From contig NZ_CP015243.1 in the NCBI RefSeq assembly GCF_001648175.1, positions 2,604,001 to 2,668,000 of the forward strand: DNA of 64,000 nucleotides, read 5' to 3'. Origin of the DNA: Halotalea alkalilenta. Its GTDB lineage: Bacteria; Pseudomonadota; Gammaproteobacteria; Pseudomonadales; Halomonadaceae. This document shows, one piece after another, positions 39,621-48,645 of the stretch (the stretch's first letter is position 1; every line of letters starts with the position of its first letter). Below the pieces are notes generated by a model that ran no database searches, was not told the origin of the DNA, and was given only the letters and a program-made list of their open reading frames with translations. Made by a program: the position numbers and the translations under genes.

Positions 39621-40052
39621 TCATTGCCAAAGCTGGCCAGGAAGCACTTCTATTCCGAGCAATACGGTGAAGAACAGCTGGATGAAGCCAACCAGTCCCA
39701 GCGGCAGCAGGATCAGCACCCAGGGGCTGCGCACACCGACGTAGGCGAGCATCGATGGCGCGAGCACCAGGGTGGAGAGCACGAAGCCCAGCCAAGGAAG
39801 AGCGGCGACGTAGACCGCGCCGATCGCCATGCCGACCAGGCTCCTGGCGGGCGCGCCGCCGGCGTCGGTGGACGGTCTTCGGCTCAGTGCCAGGGTGAGG
39901 CCCAGCAGGATCAGCGCGCCGGTATAAAGGCGTGGCAGGAAGGCTGGGCCGGTACGCTCGATCCCTGGATCGCGAAAGCCGAAGGTGGCGATGAAGGCGG
40001 CGGCCGCGACCAGCACGATGATCATACCCAGCGTAAGATTGCGTGTGTTCAT
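39621..40052 (-). CDS. tctB: Tripartite tricarboxylate transporter, small membrane subunit TctB
   Basis: 143-aa protein with four predicted helices (for example LGMIIVLVAAAAFIATFGF). PAFLPRLYTGALILLGLTLAL is typical of TctB, poorly conserved but in the right place between tctC and tctA. AGGAG fixes the start at 40052 instead of 40076. Confidence 0.88.
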   Translation of the reverse strand: MNTRNLTLGMIIVLVAAAAFIATFGFRDPGIERTGPAFLPRLYTGALILLGLTLALSRRPSTDAGGAPARSLVGMAIGAVYVAALPWLGFVLSTLVLAPSMLAYVGVRSPWVLILLPLGLVGFIQLFFTVLLGIEVLPGQLWQ

Positions 40053-40072
40053 GGAGCGCTCCTGGCTAGGGC

Positions 40073-41020
40073 TCAAGGGGCGAGGCCGAGGGTGGAAAGG
40101 GTGCGCTCGAAGAACACCGCCTGCTCATCGAGGAAGCTTGCGAACTCGGCCGGTGGGAGAATCTGGATGCCGAAACCGCGGCTGGCCATGAATGCTTGGA
40201 ACTCGCTGGATTGCGCCGCCTCGGCGAAGGCTGCGGCCAACTGGTCTATTCGCTCCTGAGGGGTGCCCGCCGGAACCACCAGGCCACGCCAAGTGCCGAA
40301 CGCTGGGGTGTCCACACCGGCCTCGGTGAAGGTGGGCGCCTGAGGCAGCGCTTCGATGCGCTGCTCGGCCATCACCCCGAGTATCTTGAATTCTCCGCTG
40401 TTCACGTAGGGGAGCACCTCGGCGGCACTGACACTGACGGCATCGATATGGCCGCCGAGCAGGGCGGTGATCGCCGGTGCCGCCCCTTCGTAGGGCACGT
40501 GGGTGTAGCGGGTGTCGGTGGCGTGGCCGAAGGTTTCGGCGGCGACGTGCCAGATCGAGCCGGTGCCGGAATTGCCCATCAACAGGGCATTCGGGTGCTC
40601 CCTGGCATAGTCGAGGAACTCGTTGATCGTGTCGTAGGGGGCGTCCCAGCGTACGGTGATCGCCGCCGGGTCGTAGTTGACCAGCATGATCGGTGCGAAG
40701 CCGCGGTGGTCGATGTCAGCCAGCCCCAGCGACTTGAGAATCGCCAGCTCCGCGACCACCATGGTGAGCGTCTCGCCATCCGCTGGTGCGTTGGCGCCCT
40801 GGAACATGCCGATCGCGCTGCTCGCCCCGGGCAGGTTCTTGACCCCGATCGGCGCGCCCAGCGCTGGCTCGGCCTGGGTCGCCAGTACCCGCGCGACCGT
40901 GTCGGTGCCGCCGCCCGGCGCGGTCGGCACGATCAGGGTGAGCGGCCGTTGCTGGCCCTCGCCATCGCCGCCGCAGCCGTGGATCATCAGCAGTGCGAGC
41001 AGCAGTAGAGCTCTTTTCAT
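40073..41020 (-). CDS. tctC: Tripartite tricarboxylate transporter, substrate-binding protein TctC
   Basis: 315-aa periplasmic (Bug-family) binding protein. Signal MKRALLLLALLMIHGC has a lipobox-like IHGC, so it may be membrane-tethered. The mature part starts LTLIVPTAPGGGTDTVARVLA, the Bug signature, with GNSGTGSIWHVAAE and YEGAAPAITALLGGHIDA. GGGGAG precedes the start at 41020. The ligand (citrate, glutarate, other) is not readable. No tctDE two-component pair is adjacent. Confidence 0.92.
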   Translation of the reverse strand: MKRALLLLALLMIHGCGGDGEGQQRPLTLIVPTAPGGGTDTVARVLATQAEPALGAPIGVKNLPGASSAIGMFQGANAPADGETLTMVVAELAILKSLGLADIDHRGFAPIMLVNYDPAAITVRWDAPYDTINEFLDYAREHPNALLMGNSGTGSIWHVAAETFGHATDTRYTHVPYEGAAPAITALLGGHIDAVSVSAAEVLPYVNSGEFKILGVMAEQRIEALPQAPTFTEAGVDTPAFGTWRGLVVPAGTPQERIDQLAAAFAEAAQSSEFQAFMASRGFGIQILPPAEFASFLDEQAVFFERTLSTLGLAP

Positions 41021-41369
41021 TCGACTCCCCGTCGATGCGCACGCCATGCCCGCTAGCCTGCGGGCCTAGCACGGCGATGGAGGAAGCCCTGCGATGGGCG
41101 ACCCGGGGATGATTGAAAAGTATTACTAATAAGGCAACTAGACCAAGGTCCGAGCCAGTCTCATCTCGGTCGCAGCCGATGCATGAAAGCCGGCGGTGGC
41201 CTAGAGGGGCGAGGGCGCTTGTACGCAGTCGCGCTCAATTTCCGGCGCAGGGTGATTAGTGGTCGACTATCGGCTTTTCACCTAAGCCGGCCAATCGAAG
41301 ACATTAGCGGCTGGGCGGGACGCGCGGCTTGCTTGACCACGCCACCAAGCCCACTCATCGAAGTACTAG
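41021..41369. other. Intergenic stretch upstream of tctC
   Basis: About 350 bp between the tctC start and the tauD stop. An A+T-rich segment near 41105-41145 probably holds the leftward tctCBA promoter. No convincing gene, RNA or terminator is seen. Confidence 0.5.
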
Positions 41370-42296
41370 TCATGCTCCTGCATGGCTCGTGCTCAATTCG
41401 GCGTGCAGGTGGAGAAACGGCCTGTCGCCCTTGATCGTTACCCGCTCTCCATAGCGCGGGTGGGGATGGTAATCGTAGATCGCCAGGTGCTGCGTGCTGC
41501 GGTTGTCCCAGAATGCGACCGAGTTCGGGCGCCACTGAAAGCGGACCTGGAATTCCGGGCGCTCGAGATGGCGGTAGAGCAACTCGAGCAAATCGCGGCT
41601 TTCGTCGAGCGAAAGCTCCTGGATGGCATGGGTAAAACCGCGATTGACGAACAAAATCTTGCGACCAGTCTCAGGGTGGGTGCGAACCACCGGGTGCACT
41701 GCACGCGGATAGTCGGTGCCATTGCGATAGCCTTGGGCGCTACGGTCGAGCAACGGTTTATTGCCCTGCCGGCGGCGATAGGTCGACTCTCCCGAGTGCT
41801 CGGCGGTGAGGCCCTCGAGGAAGCGCTGGAAGGCGGGGGAGAGCGCGTCGAATGCGGCTGCGGCGCTGGCGAACAGCGTATCTCCCCCGACCGGCGGGGT
41901 CTTGGTCAGGTAGAGAATGCTGCCGAGCGGCGGCTCTTCATCGCAGGAGACGTCCGAGTGCCAACGGTCCCCGGTCACCGAACGCTTTTCACCGCGCTGC
42001 ACCGCGCGATCGTCGAGACTCGAATTCTCGTCGGCGGCGATCGGCATGATCTCGGGATGGCCTTCGGGGCCGACGACATGGGGGTGGATGTGCAGTTCAC
42101 CGAACCTTCTCCCTAGCGCCACATGACGTTCGCGAGACAGCTGCTGGTCGCGGAAGAACAGCACCTGGTAGCGATTGAGCGCTTCACGCAGCGCAAGATA
42201 CTTATGCTGGTCGAGTTCGGCAGACAGATCGATTCCTTCGACGAAAGCGCCGATGATGGGTGTGGCGGGGGTCAGCGAAAAAGATGTTTGGCTCAT
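41370..42296 (-). CDS. TauD/TfdA-family 2-oxoglutarate dioxygenase
   Basis: 308-aa Fe(II)/2-oxoglutarate dioxygenase. The facial triad is H113-x-D115 (WHSDVSCDEE) and H270 (STQHLAIYDY), with R281 for 2-oxoglutarate. NRYQVLFFRDQQLSRERHVALGRRFGELHIHP is the family N-terminal region. Likely splits a sulfonate or alkyl sulfate ester (AtsK/TauD type), given the divergent ABC transporter. Start at 42296 (MSQTSFSLTP) by homology; the frame is open to 42404. Confidence 0.9.
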   Translation of the reverse strand: MSQTSFSLTPATPIIGAFVEGIDLSAELDQHKYLALREALNRYQVLFFRDQQLSRERHVALGRRFGELHIHPHVVGPEGHPEIMPIAADENSSLDDRAVQRGEKRSVTGDRWHSDVSCDEEPPLGSILYLTKTPPVGGDTLFASAAAAFDALSPAFQRFLEGLTAEHSGESTYRRRQGNKPLLDRSAQGYRNGTDYPRAVHPVVRTHPETGRKILFVNRGFTHAIQELSLDESRDLLELLYRHLERPEFQVRFQWRPNSVAFWDNRSTQHLAIYDYHPHPRYGERVTIKGDRPFLHLHAELSTSHAGA

Positions 42297-42602
42297 GGCG
42301 GATTGGCACTCTGCGCTTGCCTGACAGGGAAGGGGGAGATATCGATGGACATGCAAGGTATTTGAGACGCGACGGCCCATCAGTCTAGTCACAACATTCA
42401 GCATGAAGAACTACACATAGATAATGTCGTTATTCCGTATGTCGCATAAGCGTTGCCTAAAATCCGCTGATGTTCCCCGGCTCGTCACGCTTGGTCGGTA
42501 GGCGCGGGTGTTGAGATCGACGCCAAGTCATTTCCAATAAATTCATTCCATTTCGATATTACTTATTCTCTGGTCATCGATAACTTCAGAGCTTTTTATA
42601 CC
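42297..42602. other. Divergent intergenic region, tauD-type gene and ABC operon
   Basis: A+T-rich spacer that must hold both divergent promoters; no coding sequence is seen. The clearest structured element lies just to its right. Confidence 0.5.
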
Positions 42603-42628
42603 TTATCGCCTAATAACGAAGGCGTTAT
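42603..42628 (+). promoter_or_regulatory. Imperfect inverted repeat upstream of the sulfonate-type ABC operon
   Basis: Arms TTATCGCCT and AGGCGTTAT (7 of 9 complementary) with an 8-nt spacer, about 40 bp before the binding-protein start. Size and A+T content suit a LysR-type operator such as CysB/Cbl, which control sulfonate genes in related bacteria; the protein is inferred only. Confidence 0.4.
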
Positions 42629-42665
42629 CTTGTCGAGTCCCTCGTGTCGTATTTAGGAGTTCTCG

Positions 42666-43703
42666 ATGTTCTTGCCTTTGCCACGCGCCCGATTCATCCA
42701 TCGCCTAATGCTCGGCGCGCTTGCGCTGGCCTTGGCGACCGCCTTCTCGCTTGGCAGCCGTGCCCAAGCGGACGAGCGACTCACCATCGGGGAACAGTTC
42801 GGCCTGCCTTACCTCCTGTTCTTCGTCATGCGCGATCAAGGATTGATCGAGAAACATGCAGCCGACCGTGGGGTCGAAGGCCTGGAAGTGGACTGGCGGC
42901 AGATCTCCGGTGGTGCGCAGATGAACTCGGCGCTGCTCTCCGGCTCGATCGATATCGGTGCCGCCGGGGTCGGTCCGCTCCTGACCCTGTGGGATCGAAC
43001 CTACGGTAACGCCGATGTCCGTGCGATCGCTGCGCTCGGTAGTGCTCCGATCGAACTGGTCACCAACCAGGAACGGATCAAGAGTCTCGCTGACTTCACC
43101 GCACAGGACCGCATCGCGGTACCGGCAACCTCGGTTTCGGTCCAGTCACGCATATTGCAGATGGCCGCGGCCAAACAGTTCGGCGAGGACCAGTGGCAGC
43201 GGCTCGAGCCGCTCACAGTGTCGATGTCGCATCCCGAGGCAGCGGCGGCGATCATCTCGGGCGGCACCGAGATTACCGGGCATATGGCCAATCCCCCATT
43301 CAACTACCAGGAACTCGAACGCCCCAACACCCATGTCGTACTGAGCTCCTACGATGTGCTTGGTGACAATGCTTCGGCCAATCTCGCTTTCGCCACCAAG
43401 CGCTTCCGCGAAAGCCGCCCGGAGGTCTATGCCGCTTTCCTCGATGCACTCGAGGACGCCTCGCGCTTTATCGCCGCCCATCCGGCGGAGTCGGCGGAGA
43501 CCTTCAAGCGGGTCACGGGCTCGAATCTCGACACCGGTTTCGTTACTTCACTGCTCGAGAAGCCCGAGTTCAACTTCGCCATCACACCGCGGCACACCTA
43601 TCCGCTCGCTGAATTCATGCATCGCGTCGGCGCGATCAAGCAAAACCCGCAGTCGTGGCAGGACTATTTCTTCCCAGAGGTGCACGCAGATGGCGGCAGT
43701 TGA
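42666..43703 (+). CDS. ABC transporter substrate-binding protein (sulfonate/nitrate type)
   Basis: 345-aa periplasmic protein of the SsuA/TauA/NMT1 group. Signal peptide with cleavage predicted after AQA (residue about 36). Mature part: LTIGEQFGLPYLLFFVMRDQGLIEKHA, then GGAQMNSALLSGSIDIGAAGVGPLL, typical of the family. AGGAG precedes the ATG. The ATPase gene starts inside its 3' end (14-nt overlap). The TauD neighbour points to an organosulfur ligand. Confidence 0.9.
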   Translation: MFLPLPRARFIHRLMLGALALALATAFSLGSRAQADERLTIGEQFGLPYLLFFVMRDQGLIEKHAADRGVEGLEVDWRQISGGAQMNSALLSGSIDIGAAGVGPLLTLWDRTYGNADVRAIAALGSAPIELVTNQERIKSLADFTAQDRIAVPATSVSVQSRILQMAAAKQFGEDQWQRLEPLTVSMSHPEAAAAIISGGTEITGHMANPPFNYQELERPNTHVVLSSYDVLGDNASANLAFATKRFRESRPEVYAAFLDALEDASRFIAAHPAESAETFKRVTGSNLDTGFVTSLLEKPEFNFAITPRHTYPLAEFMHRVGAIKQNPQSWQDYFFPEVHADGGS

Positions 43704-44505
43704 GCAGAGCCTTCCCCGGTCCGCGCCGCTGGCGGAAAGCGCGCCCGCGCCGCTGCTGCGCGCTGAGGCGGTCGATCTCGAGTACCGGGATGGTGGGCGG
43801 CAAGTCCAGGCGACTCATCAGGTGAGTTTCGAGCTCTACCCAGCGGATCGGTTCGTCCTGCTTGGCCCCTCCGGCTGCGGTAAATCCACCCTGCTCAAAG
43901 CGGTGGCGGGATTCATGCGTCCGGCTGCCGGGCGGATCGTTCTCGATGGCCGACCGGTAGAAGGCCCAGGGGCGGATCGCATCGTGGTGTTTCAAGAGTT
44001 CGATCAGTTGCCGCCTTGGAAGACGGTGTTGCAGAACGTGATGTTCCCGCTCGTCGCCTCGCGCGTGCTCAAGCGCTCGGACGCGCGGGAGCGGGCGCTC
44101 GACTGTCTCGACAAGGTCGGTCTTTCTCGTTTCCGCGATGCCTATCCGCACCAGCTGTCCGGAGGGATGAAGCAGCGCGTGGCAATCGCACGCGCGCTGG
44201 CGATGCAGCCCAAGATCCTGCTGATGGATGAGCCCTTCGCCGCGCTCGACGCCCTGACCCGGCGCAAGATGCAAGAAGAGCTGCTCGCGCTGTGGGACGA
44301 GGTGCGTTTCACCTTGCTGTTCGTCACTCACTCGATCGAGGAAGCGATGGTGGTGGGCAATCGTACCTTGCTGCTCTCACCGCACCCTGGGCGCGTGCGC
44401 GCTGAACTCGACTGTACTGAGTTCGGGCTCGAAAGCGGCGGCAGCGAAGCATTCCAGCGCAAGGCGCAGCACATCCATTCTCTATTGTTCGAGGTACCGC
44501 GATGA
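43690..44505 (+). CDS. ABC transporter ATP-binding protein (sulfonate/nitrate type)
   Basis: 271-aa SsuB/TauB-like ATPase. Walker A LLGPSGCGKSTLLKAVAGF, Q-loop VVFQEFDQLPPWKTV, signature LSGGMKQRVAIARAL, Walker B ILLMDEPFAALDALTR, and switch His in FVTHSIEEAM. The frame is open to 43354, but homology and GAGG support 43690. The permease start overlaps its stop (ATGA). Confidence 0.94.
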   Translation: MAAVEQSLPRSAPLAESAPAPLLRAEAVDLEYRDGGRQVQATHQVSFELYPADRFVLLGPSGCGKSTLLKAVAGFMRPAAGRIVLDGRPVEGPGADRIVVFQEFDQLPPWKTVLQNVMFPLVASRVLKRSDARERALDCLDKVGLSRFRDAYPHQLSGGMKQRVAIARALAMQPKILLMDEPFAALDALTRRKMQEELLALWDEVRFTLLFVTHSIEEAMVVGNRTLLLSPHPGRVRAELDCTEFGLESGGSEAFQRKAQHIHSLLFEVPR

Positions 44506-45377
44506 AAACCACCCCACCGATTCGCGGGGAGTACGAATACACTCTCGAGCCATTGCCGGAGCGGCGTCAGGTCAGGGTGCTGGACTGGCGAGCGCGGCTC
44601 GGCGAACAGGGCTGGCTGCGCAAGCTCTTGATCGTGGCCCTGCTGGTGTTGGGCTGGGAGCTGATCGCGCGTCACTTCGCCAATCCGCTGCTGCTGCCCA
44701 GTGCCAGCGATACTTTGACAGCGGTGACGGGGGGCCTGGCCAGCGGAGAACTGCCGGTGCGGGTATGGGGATCCTTGGCAGTCCTGCTCAAGGGCTATGC
44801 GATCGGCATCGTGCTCGCGCTGGCATTGACCTCGCTGGCGGTGATGACCCGCTTCGGCCGTGACCTGCTGTCGACCCTGACCTCCATGTTCAGCCCGCTG
44901 CCGGCGATCGCGCTGCTACCGATCGCGCTTTTGTGGTTCGGTCTTGGTGAGGGTAGCTTGATCTTCGTGCTCGTCCACTCGGTGCTGTGGCCGATGGCGC
45001 TCAACGTCTTCACCGGTTTCCAGAGCGTGTCACCGACGCTGAAGATGGCCGGCCGTAACTACGGACTGCGCGGGCCACGCTTGGTCGCGCACATCCTTAT
45101 TCCAGCAGCGCTGCCGTCGATCTTTTCCGGGCTCAGGATCGGCTGGGCATTCTCCTGGCGCACGCTGATCGCAGCGGAGATGGTATTCGGCGCTTCCAGC
45201 GGCCAAGGCGGCCTCGGTTGGTACATCTATCAGAACCGCAACGAACTGATCACCGACAACGTGTTCGCAGGGCTCGCGATGGTGATCGTGATCGGTCTGC
45301 TGGTAGAGAACCTACTCTTCGATAATCTCGAGCGCTTGACCGTTCGACGCTGGGGAATGAGTGCCGAGCAGCATTAG
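44502..45377 (+). CDS. ABC transporter permease (sulfonate/nitrate type)
   Basis: 291-aa SsuC/TauC-like permease with about six helices. The EAA-loop region is AGRNYGLRGPRLVAHILIPAALPSIFSGLRIG. A 50-residue hydrophilic N-terminal extension precedes the first helix. It completes the importer with the two preceding genes. Confidence 0.93.
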   Translation: MKTTPPIRGEYEYTLEPLPERRQVRVLDWRARLGEQGWLRKLLIVALLVLGWELIARHFANPLLLPSASDTLTAVTGGLASGELPVRVWGSLAVLLKGYAIGIVLALALTSLAVMTRFGRDLLSTLTSMFSPLPAIALLPIALLWFGLGEGSLIFVLVHSVLWPMALNVFTGFQSVSPTLKMAGRNYGLRGPRLVAHILIPAALPSIFSGLRIGWAFSWRTLIAAEMVFGASSGQGGLGWYIYQNRNELITDNVFAGLAMVIVIGLLVENLLFDNLERLTVRRWGMSAEQH

Positions 45378-45432
45378 GCTTGTTCTGAACGATCGCCGAG
45401 CGCAGAGGTTATGCGGGAAACGAGACTGGCAC

Positions 45433-45822
45433 TCACTTTTTCTGTCGCAGCTCGAATCCCCTGAGTACCACGAAGGCGATCAAGGTGCACAAGAACACGA
45501 CCAGATACATCCAGGCGATGCTCTGCAGCGTGCCCACTACGGTACGGTAGATCTCGAGCGTCCAGCGCTCGGCATTGAGTGCGAGTTGGGATTCATCCGA
45601 GCTCGGCGGATTGATGTAGCGCTCCAAGCTATAGATGCGAACTCCACCAGAGACCCCGACGACGTAGGCGGCAAAGGTGATGTAACGATGCCAGGCGGCG
45701 CTTATGTCCGCATTGATGATTCGCGTGAGAATCGCATTGATCGAGCTGTCGAACAGTTTGACGACGCCATAGGAGACGAGCAGGGCGACCACGAAAGTCG
45801 CCAGCAATAGAGTGAAGAACAT
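45433..45822 (-). CDS. Hypothetical membrane protein
   Basis: 129-aa protein with three hydrophobic segments: an N-terminal helix (FFTLLLATFVVALLVSYGVV), a central one (ITFAAYVVGVSGGVRIY) and a C-terminal helix (SIAWMYLVVFLCTLIAFVVL). It lies 31 bp after another hypothetical gene in the same direction; probably one operon. No family recognised. Confidence 0.7.
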   Translation of the reverse strand: MFFTLLLATFVVALLVSYGVVKLFDSSINAILTRIINADISAAWHRYITFAAYVVGVSGGVRIYSLERYINPPSSDESQLALNAERWTLEIYRTVVGTLQSIAWMYLVVFLCTLIAFVVLRGFELRQKK

Positions 45823-45853
45823 GCAGCACCCTCTTTCGACGTTTCCTGATCCA

Positions 45854-46363
45854 TCAGCTCATCTCCGGTCGCTTCTTCGCCCGGGCTAATCTCTTGCGAA
45901 TGTTCTCGGGTATTGGACCGATGGTGTAGTCCTTTACGTACTGGCCAGTCGTAGCCTTGCAGGTTGCCGCACGTAACCGGTAATCCTGTTCGATCTGGAC
46001 CCACTTTTCGCAAAATGCGATTTCCTGATCGAAGTCCCGGGCCTTGCGGCTCAGGATCGCGACGCGGAGAAAGGCATCGGGTTTTACCGCGGGGGGAGCC
46101 TCGCTTTGCTCAAGGCCGGACACTGCCTGCCAATAGCGAGAGCCCTCCTCGATAGCCGCTGCCTTCATCGCATCCAGGTCGTGTTTGTGCGCCTCGATAT
46201 CGATGGTCATGGCTTTTTTCGATGATGCGGCAACCGATAAAGAAGTCGAATCCTGTGACAGTACCTCTTTGGCCAGCGCCGCCACATCCACTGGGGATGG
46301 GGCGGTTTGCCGGTCCGTCGAGTTCGACTTGCCGATGCTCAGCAGTTTCTTGACCCACTTCAC
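45854..46363 (-). CDS. Hypothetical soluble protein
   Basis: 169-aa protein, mostly helical and charged, with three Cys (AFCEKW, ATCKATTG). It begins MKWVKKLLSIGKSNSTDRQ, which may be a basic membrane-associating helix. It precedes a small membrane protein gene, with which it may form a complex. No family recognised. Confidence 0.7.
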   Translation of the reverse strand: MKWVKKLLSIGKSNSTDRQTAPSPVDVAALAKEVLSQDSTSLSVAASSKKAMTIDIEAHKHDLDAMKAAAIEEGSRYWQAVSGLEQSEAPPAVKPDAFLRVAILSRKARDFDQEIAFCEKWVQIEQDYRLRAATCKATTGQYVKDYTIGPIPENIRKRLARAKKRPEMS

Positions 46364-46514
46364 CTTATCTCCTTAGCCAGCGGCGATGCATGCGCGGGGA
46401 ATGAGATGAAGCCAGGGTAGCGAGAACGCTCGAGGAGGACCACAGCGGAGCGACGGCGAATACCATCGTTCGCAACGCTTTCCCATCGACCCCGGTGTCG
46501 CGGCATGGCTCGGT

Positions 46515-46985
46515 CTACCCTCGCGAGGTGAGCACGGGAATGGGGGAGCTTCGCACCACGCGCTCTGCCGTCGAACCCACCAGTACGCGCTCCAGGCCGC
46601 TTCGACCATGGGTTCCCAGGATGATCATGTCGGCTCCGACCCGCTGGGCTTCACCGATGATGATTTCGTAGGCCACACCACCGGAAACCACACGGCTTTC
46701 GATATCTTTCAGGCCATTTTCATCATCTGATTGGAAATTAAGGGCGACGAATTCGCTCAGTTTTTTCTCGGCCTCCTTGACTATCTCTCCATTGAGTTGC
46801 CCTGGATCCACACCGGAAGCCAGAAGAGGATCTTGCCAATAAAGCGAGCTGTCGACGAGGCTCGCGACATGGATGACATACAGCTTGGCGCCGGAAAGCT
46901 GGGCAAGCGTAGCGGCGATCGACGACGCCTTGGCCGAGCCTTTCGAGAAATCAGTGGCGAACAGCAGGGTATTCAATGAGTTCAT
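46515..46985 (-). CDS. Universal stress protein UspA family (copy 1)
   Basis: 156-aa cytosolic Usp. TLLFATDFSKGSAKASSIAATLA starts the fold, and GTHGRSGLERVLVGSTAERVVRSSPIPVLT holds the complete G-x2-G-x9-G-S ATP-binding motif. GGAGAC precedes MNSLNT. It is a close paralogue of the next gene and shares an upstream block with it, so it is a tandem duplication. Confidence 0.93.
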   Translation of the reverse strand: MNSLNTLLFATDFSKGSAKASSIAATLAQLSGAKLYVIHVASLVDSSLYWQDPLLASGVDPGQLNGEIVKEAEKKLSEFVALNFQSDDENGLKDIESRVVSGGVAYEIIIGEAQRVGADMIILGTHGRSGLERVLVGSTAERVVRSSPIPVLTSRG

Positions 46986-47235
46986 GACCGTCTCCATTAT
47001 TGCGTTGGTGGCGTGTGGATGCGTCGAGGCTTGGGAACAAACGCTTTCCTACATTATTTCAGTTGGGCAGGAGTGGATAGATCGCATCCTGAAGCGAATT
47101 GCCGCATCGCGACCAAAGTCTACTCTCCCGGCTCTCGGCGCTTAGTGCCGAAAAGCTCCCAACTCGCTGCATCGAGTCGAAGGTCTACCGCTACCTCACC
47201 GCTCGGCACTCCCACGCTCATCACGCACCGGCTGC

Positions 47236-47706
47236 TCATCCTCGGGAGGTGAGCACCGGTATGGGGGAACTGCGCATTACCCGCTCAGCCGTCGATCCCA
47301 TCAGTACGCGCTCCAAACCGCTGCGCCCATGCGTGCCCAATATGATGATGTCGGCACCGATTCTCTCAGCCTCTTCGATGATCGATTCATGGGGCATGCT
47401 CGCTTTGATCACACGGCTTTCGAGGTTCTCCACGACACCTGTTTCAGCGGATTTGAAGTAGCGGGTGACGAACTCGTCCAATGCCTTCTCGGATTCCTTG
47501 ACGATCGTTTCATTCATCCGTTTCTCATCGGCGCCGGATACGGCGAAGTCGGTAGCCCCATAGAGGAATCTCTCGATCAGGATGGCGGCATGGATGACAT
47601 GCAACCTGGCCCCGGAGAGCCGCGCGAGCGTGGCCGCGGCCGCGGAAGCCTTGGCGGCGCCGGAGGAGAAATCGGTGGCGAACAATAGTGTCTTCAGCGA
47701 GCTCAT
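47236..47706 (-). CDS. Universal stress protein UspA family (copy 2)
   Basis: 156-aa Usp with TLLFATDFSSGAAKASAAAATLARLSGARLHVIHA and an intact ATP motif in GTHGRSGLERVLMGSTAERV. C-termini of the two copies are almost identical (SSPIPVLTSRG). CTGGAGACG precedes the ATG. A 250-bp spacer with its own promoter block separates the two, so they are probably transcribed separately. Confidence 0.93.
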   Translation of the reverse strand: MSSLKTLLFATDFSSGAAKASAAAATLARLSGARLHVIHAAILIERFLYGATDFAVSGADEKRMNETIVKESEKALDEFVTRYFKSAETGVVENLESRVIKASMPHESIIEEAERIGADIIILGTHGRSGLERVLMGSTAERVMRSSPIPVLTSRG

Positions 47707-48045
47707 GGTCGTCTCCAGTCTACTGGTCGACTGCGTGATAGCCTTTTTCGATCCTTATAGGTTCTTTCCAGGCGATGCCCTTTCACCTTATGCCAGCTGC
47801 AACTGAGTGGATAGCCGCCGCCTTGACGCAAATTGTCGCACTGCGATCAAAGTTCAATCCCCATGGGTGGCCGCTCGCGCCTTAACCTGCGCTATCGCCG
47901 CAGGGTCGTTTGCGTCTTAGGATGGTAGGCCAGGACCGAGACGTCGCTTCAAGGAACAGCGCTTGGCCTCGTCGTCTCGCCACCTTTCCCGATCGGTGCC
48001 ACGGAAAGCCGAAACCTGATCATCCGCGATCCCCAGGAGCGTTTT
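47707..48045. other. Upstream region of usp copy 2 with a duplicated block
   Basis: No gene. Contains the block 47805-47856, clearly similar to 47071-47122 upstream of usp copy 1 (both contain GAGTGGATAG and GCGAATTG/GCAAATTG-like cores). It probably holds the promoter and control site of copy 2. Confidence 0.55.
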
Positions 48046-48528
48046 GTGCCGGACATAGATGACTTGCGAACAGCGTACAAGAAGAAAAACGATATCCTCC
48101 GCCGCCATTGGGAGGATATGGAGAACCTGGCTCTTCAGCTCGAGCAGGGATTTGCAGAGTATCTGGGAGTCTCTGGCCAGCACCTTCAACTGGGCGATGA
48201 GCGTATCCCTTATGTCGAAATAGGCCGCAACGAGGGAGGGGAATTCGTTTCCCATCGCAATGGTGGGCTGCAGCGTGATCAGGACAAACTCCTGGTGATG
48301 TTCAGGATCGCCGTCGATGAGGCGCCAGAGGCCTACCCGAAAGAGCTTCTCCTGATAGATATCACGATCAGGAAGGTGAATGAGGCATTTCTCGTCGCCT
48401 TCGAAGATGGCAAGGGCGCGCATCCCACGTCTATCCAGAAAAGCGTCGAAGATGAGGAGCTCGCGTTGGTATACGAGCGAATTTCCGAGGTCCTGCTCGA
48501 GAGGCTGAATTTCGACGACCTTGCCTAG
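48046..48528 (+). CDS. Hypothetical protein (GTG start)
   Basis: 160-aa soluble acidic protein starting PDIDDLRTAYKKKND from GTG, with AGGAG 7 nt upstream. An N-terminal helical region (residues 1-40) is followed by beta-strands (KLLVMFRIAVDE, KELLLIDITIRKV) and a C-terminal acidic helix. A long open frame on the opposite strand (47917-48423) is less protein-like. No family recognised. Confidence 0.6.
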   Translation: MPDIDDLRTAYKKKNDILRRHWEDMENLALQLEQGFAEYLGVSGQHLQLGDERIPYVEIGRNEGGEFVSHRNGGLQRDQDKLLVMFRIAVDEAPEAYPKELLLIDITIRKVNEAFLVAFEDGKGAHPTSIQKSVEDEELALVYERISEVLLERLNFDDLA

Positions 48529-48615
48529 GAGTTCCTGTGAAGACTGAAAATAACTAATTGAATAAAAAAAATAACGGCAACGAGCAATTGGGTTACCTCC
48601 TATGTCCTAGGCTCC

Positions 48616-48638
48616 TCCCTGAATGGAAAATTCAGGGA
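48616..48638 (+). promoter_or_regulatory. Hairpin just upstream of a start codon
   Basis: A perfect 9-bp stem (48616-48624 with 48630-48638) with a 5-nt loop, 7 nt before the next ATG. Its right arm carries the only Shine-Dalgarno-like GGGA, so it could hide the ribosome binding site. Confidence 0.45.
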
Positions 48639-48645
48639 TGGTGAT

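Noticed and set aside
47917..48423. Leftward 168-codon frame
   Set aside because: Overlaps the better-supported GTG gene at 48046-48528, which has AGGAG and a more natural composition.
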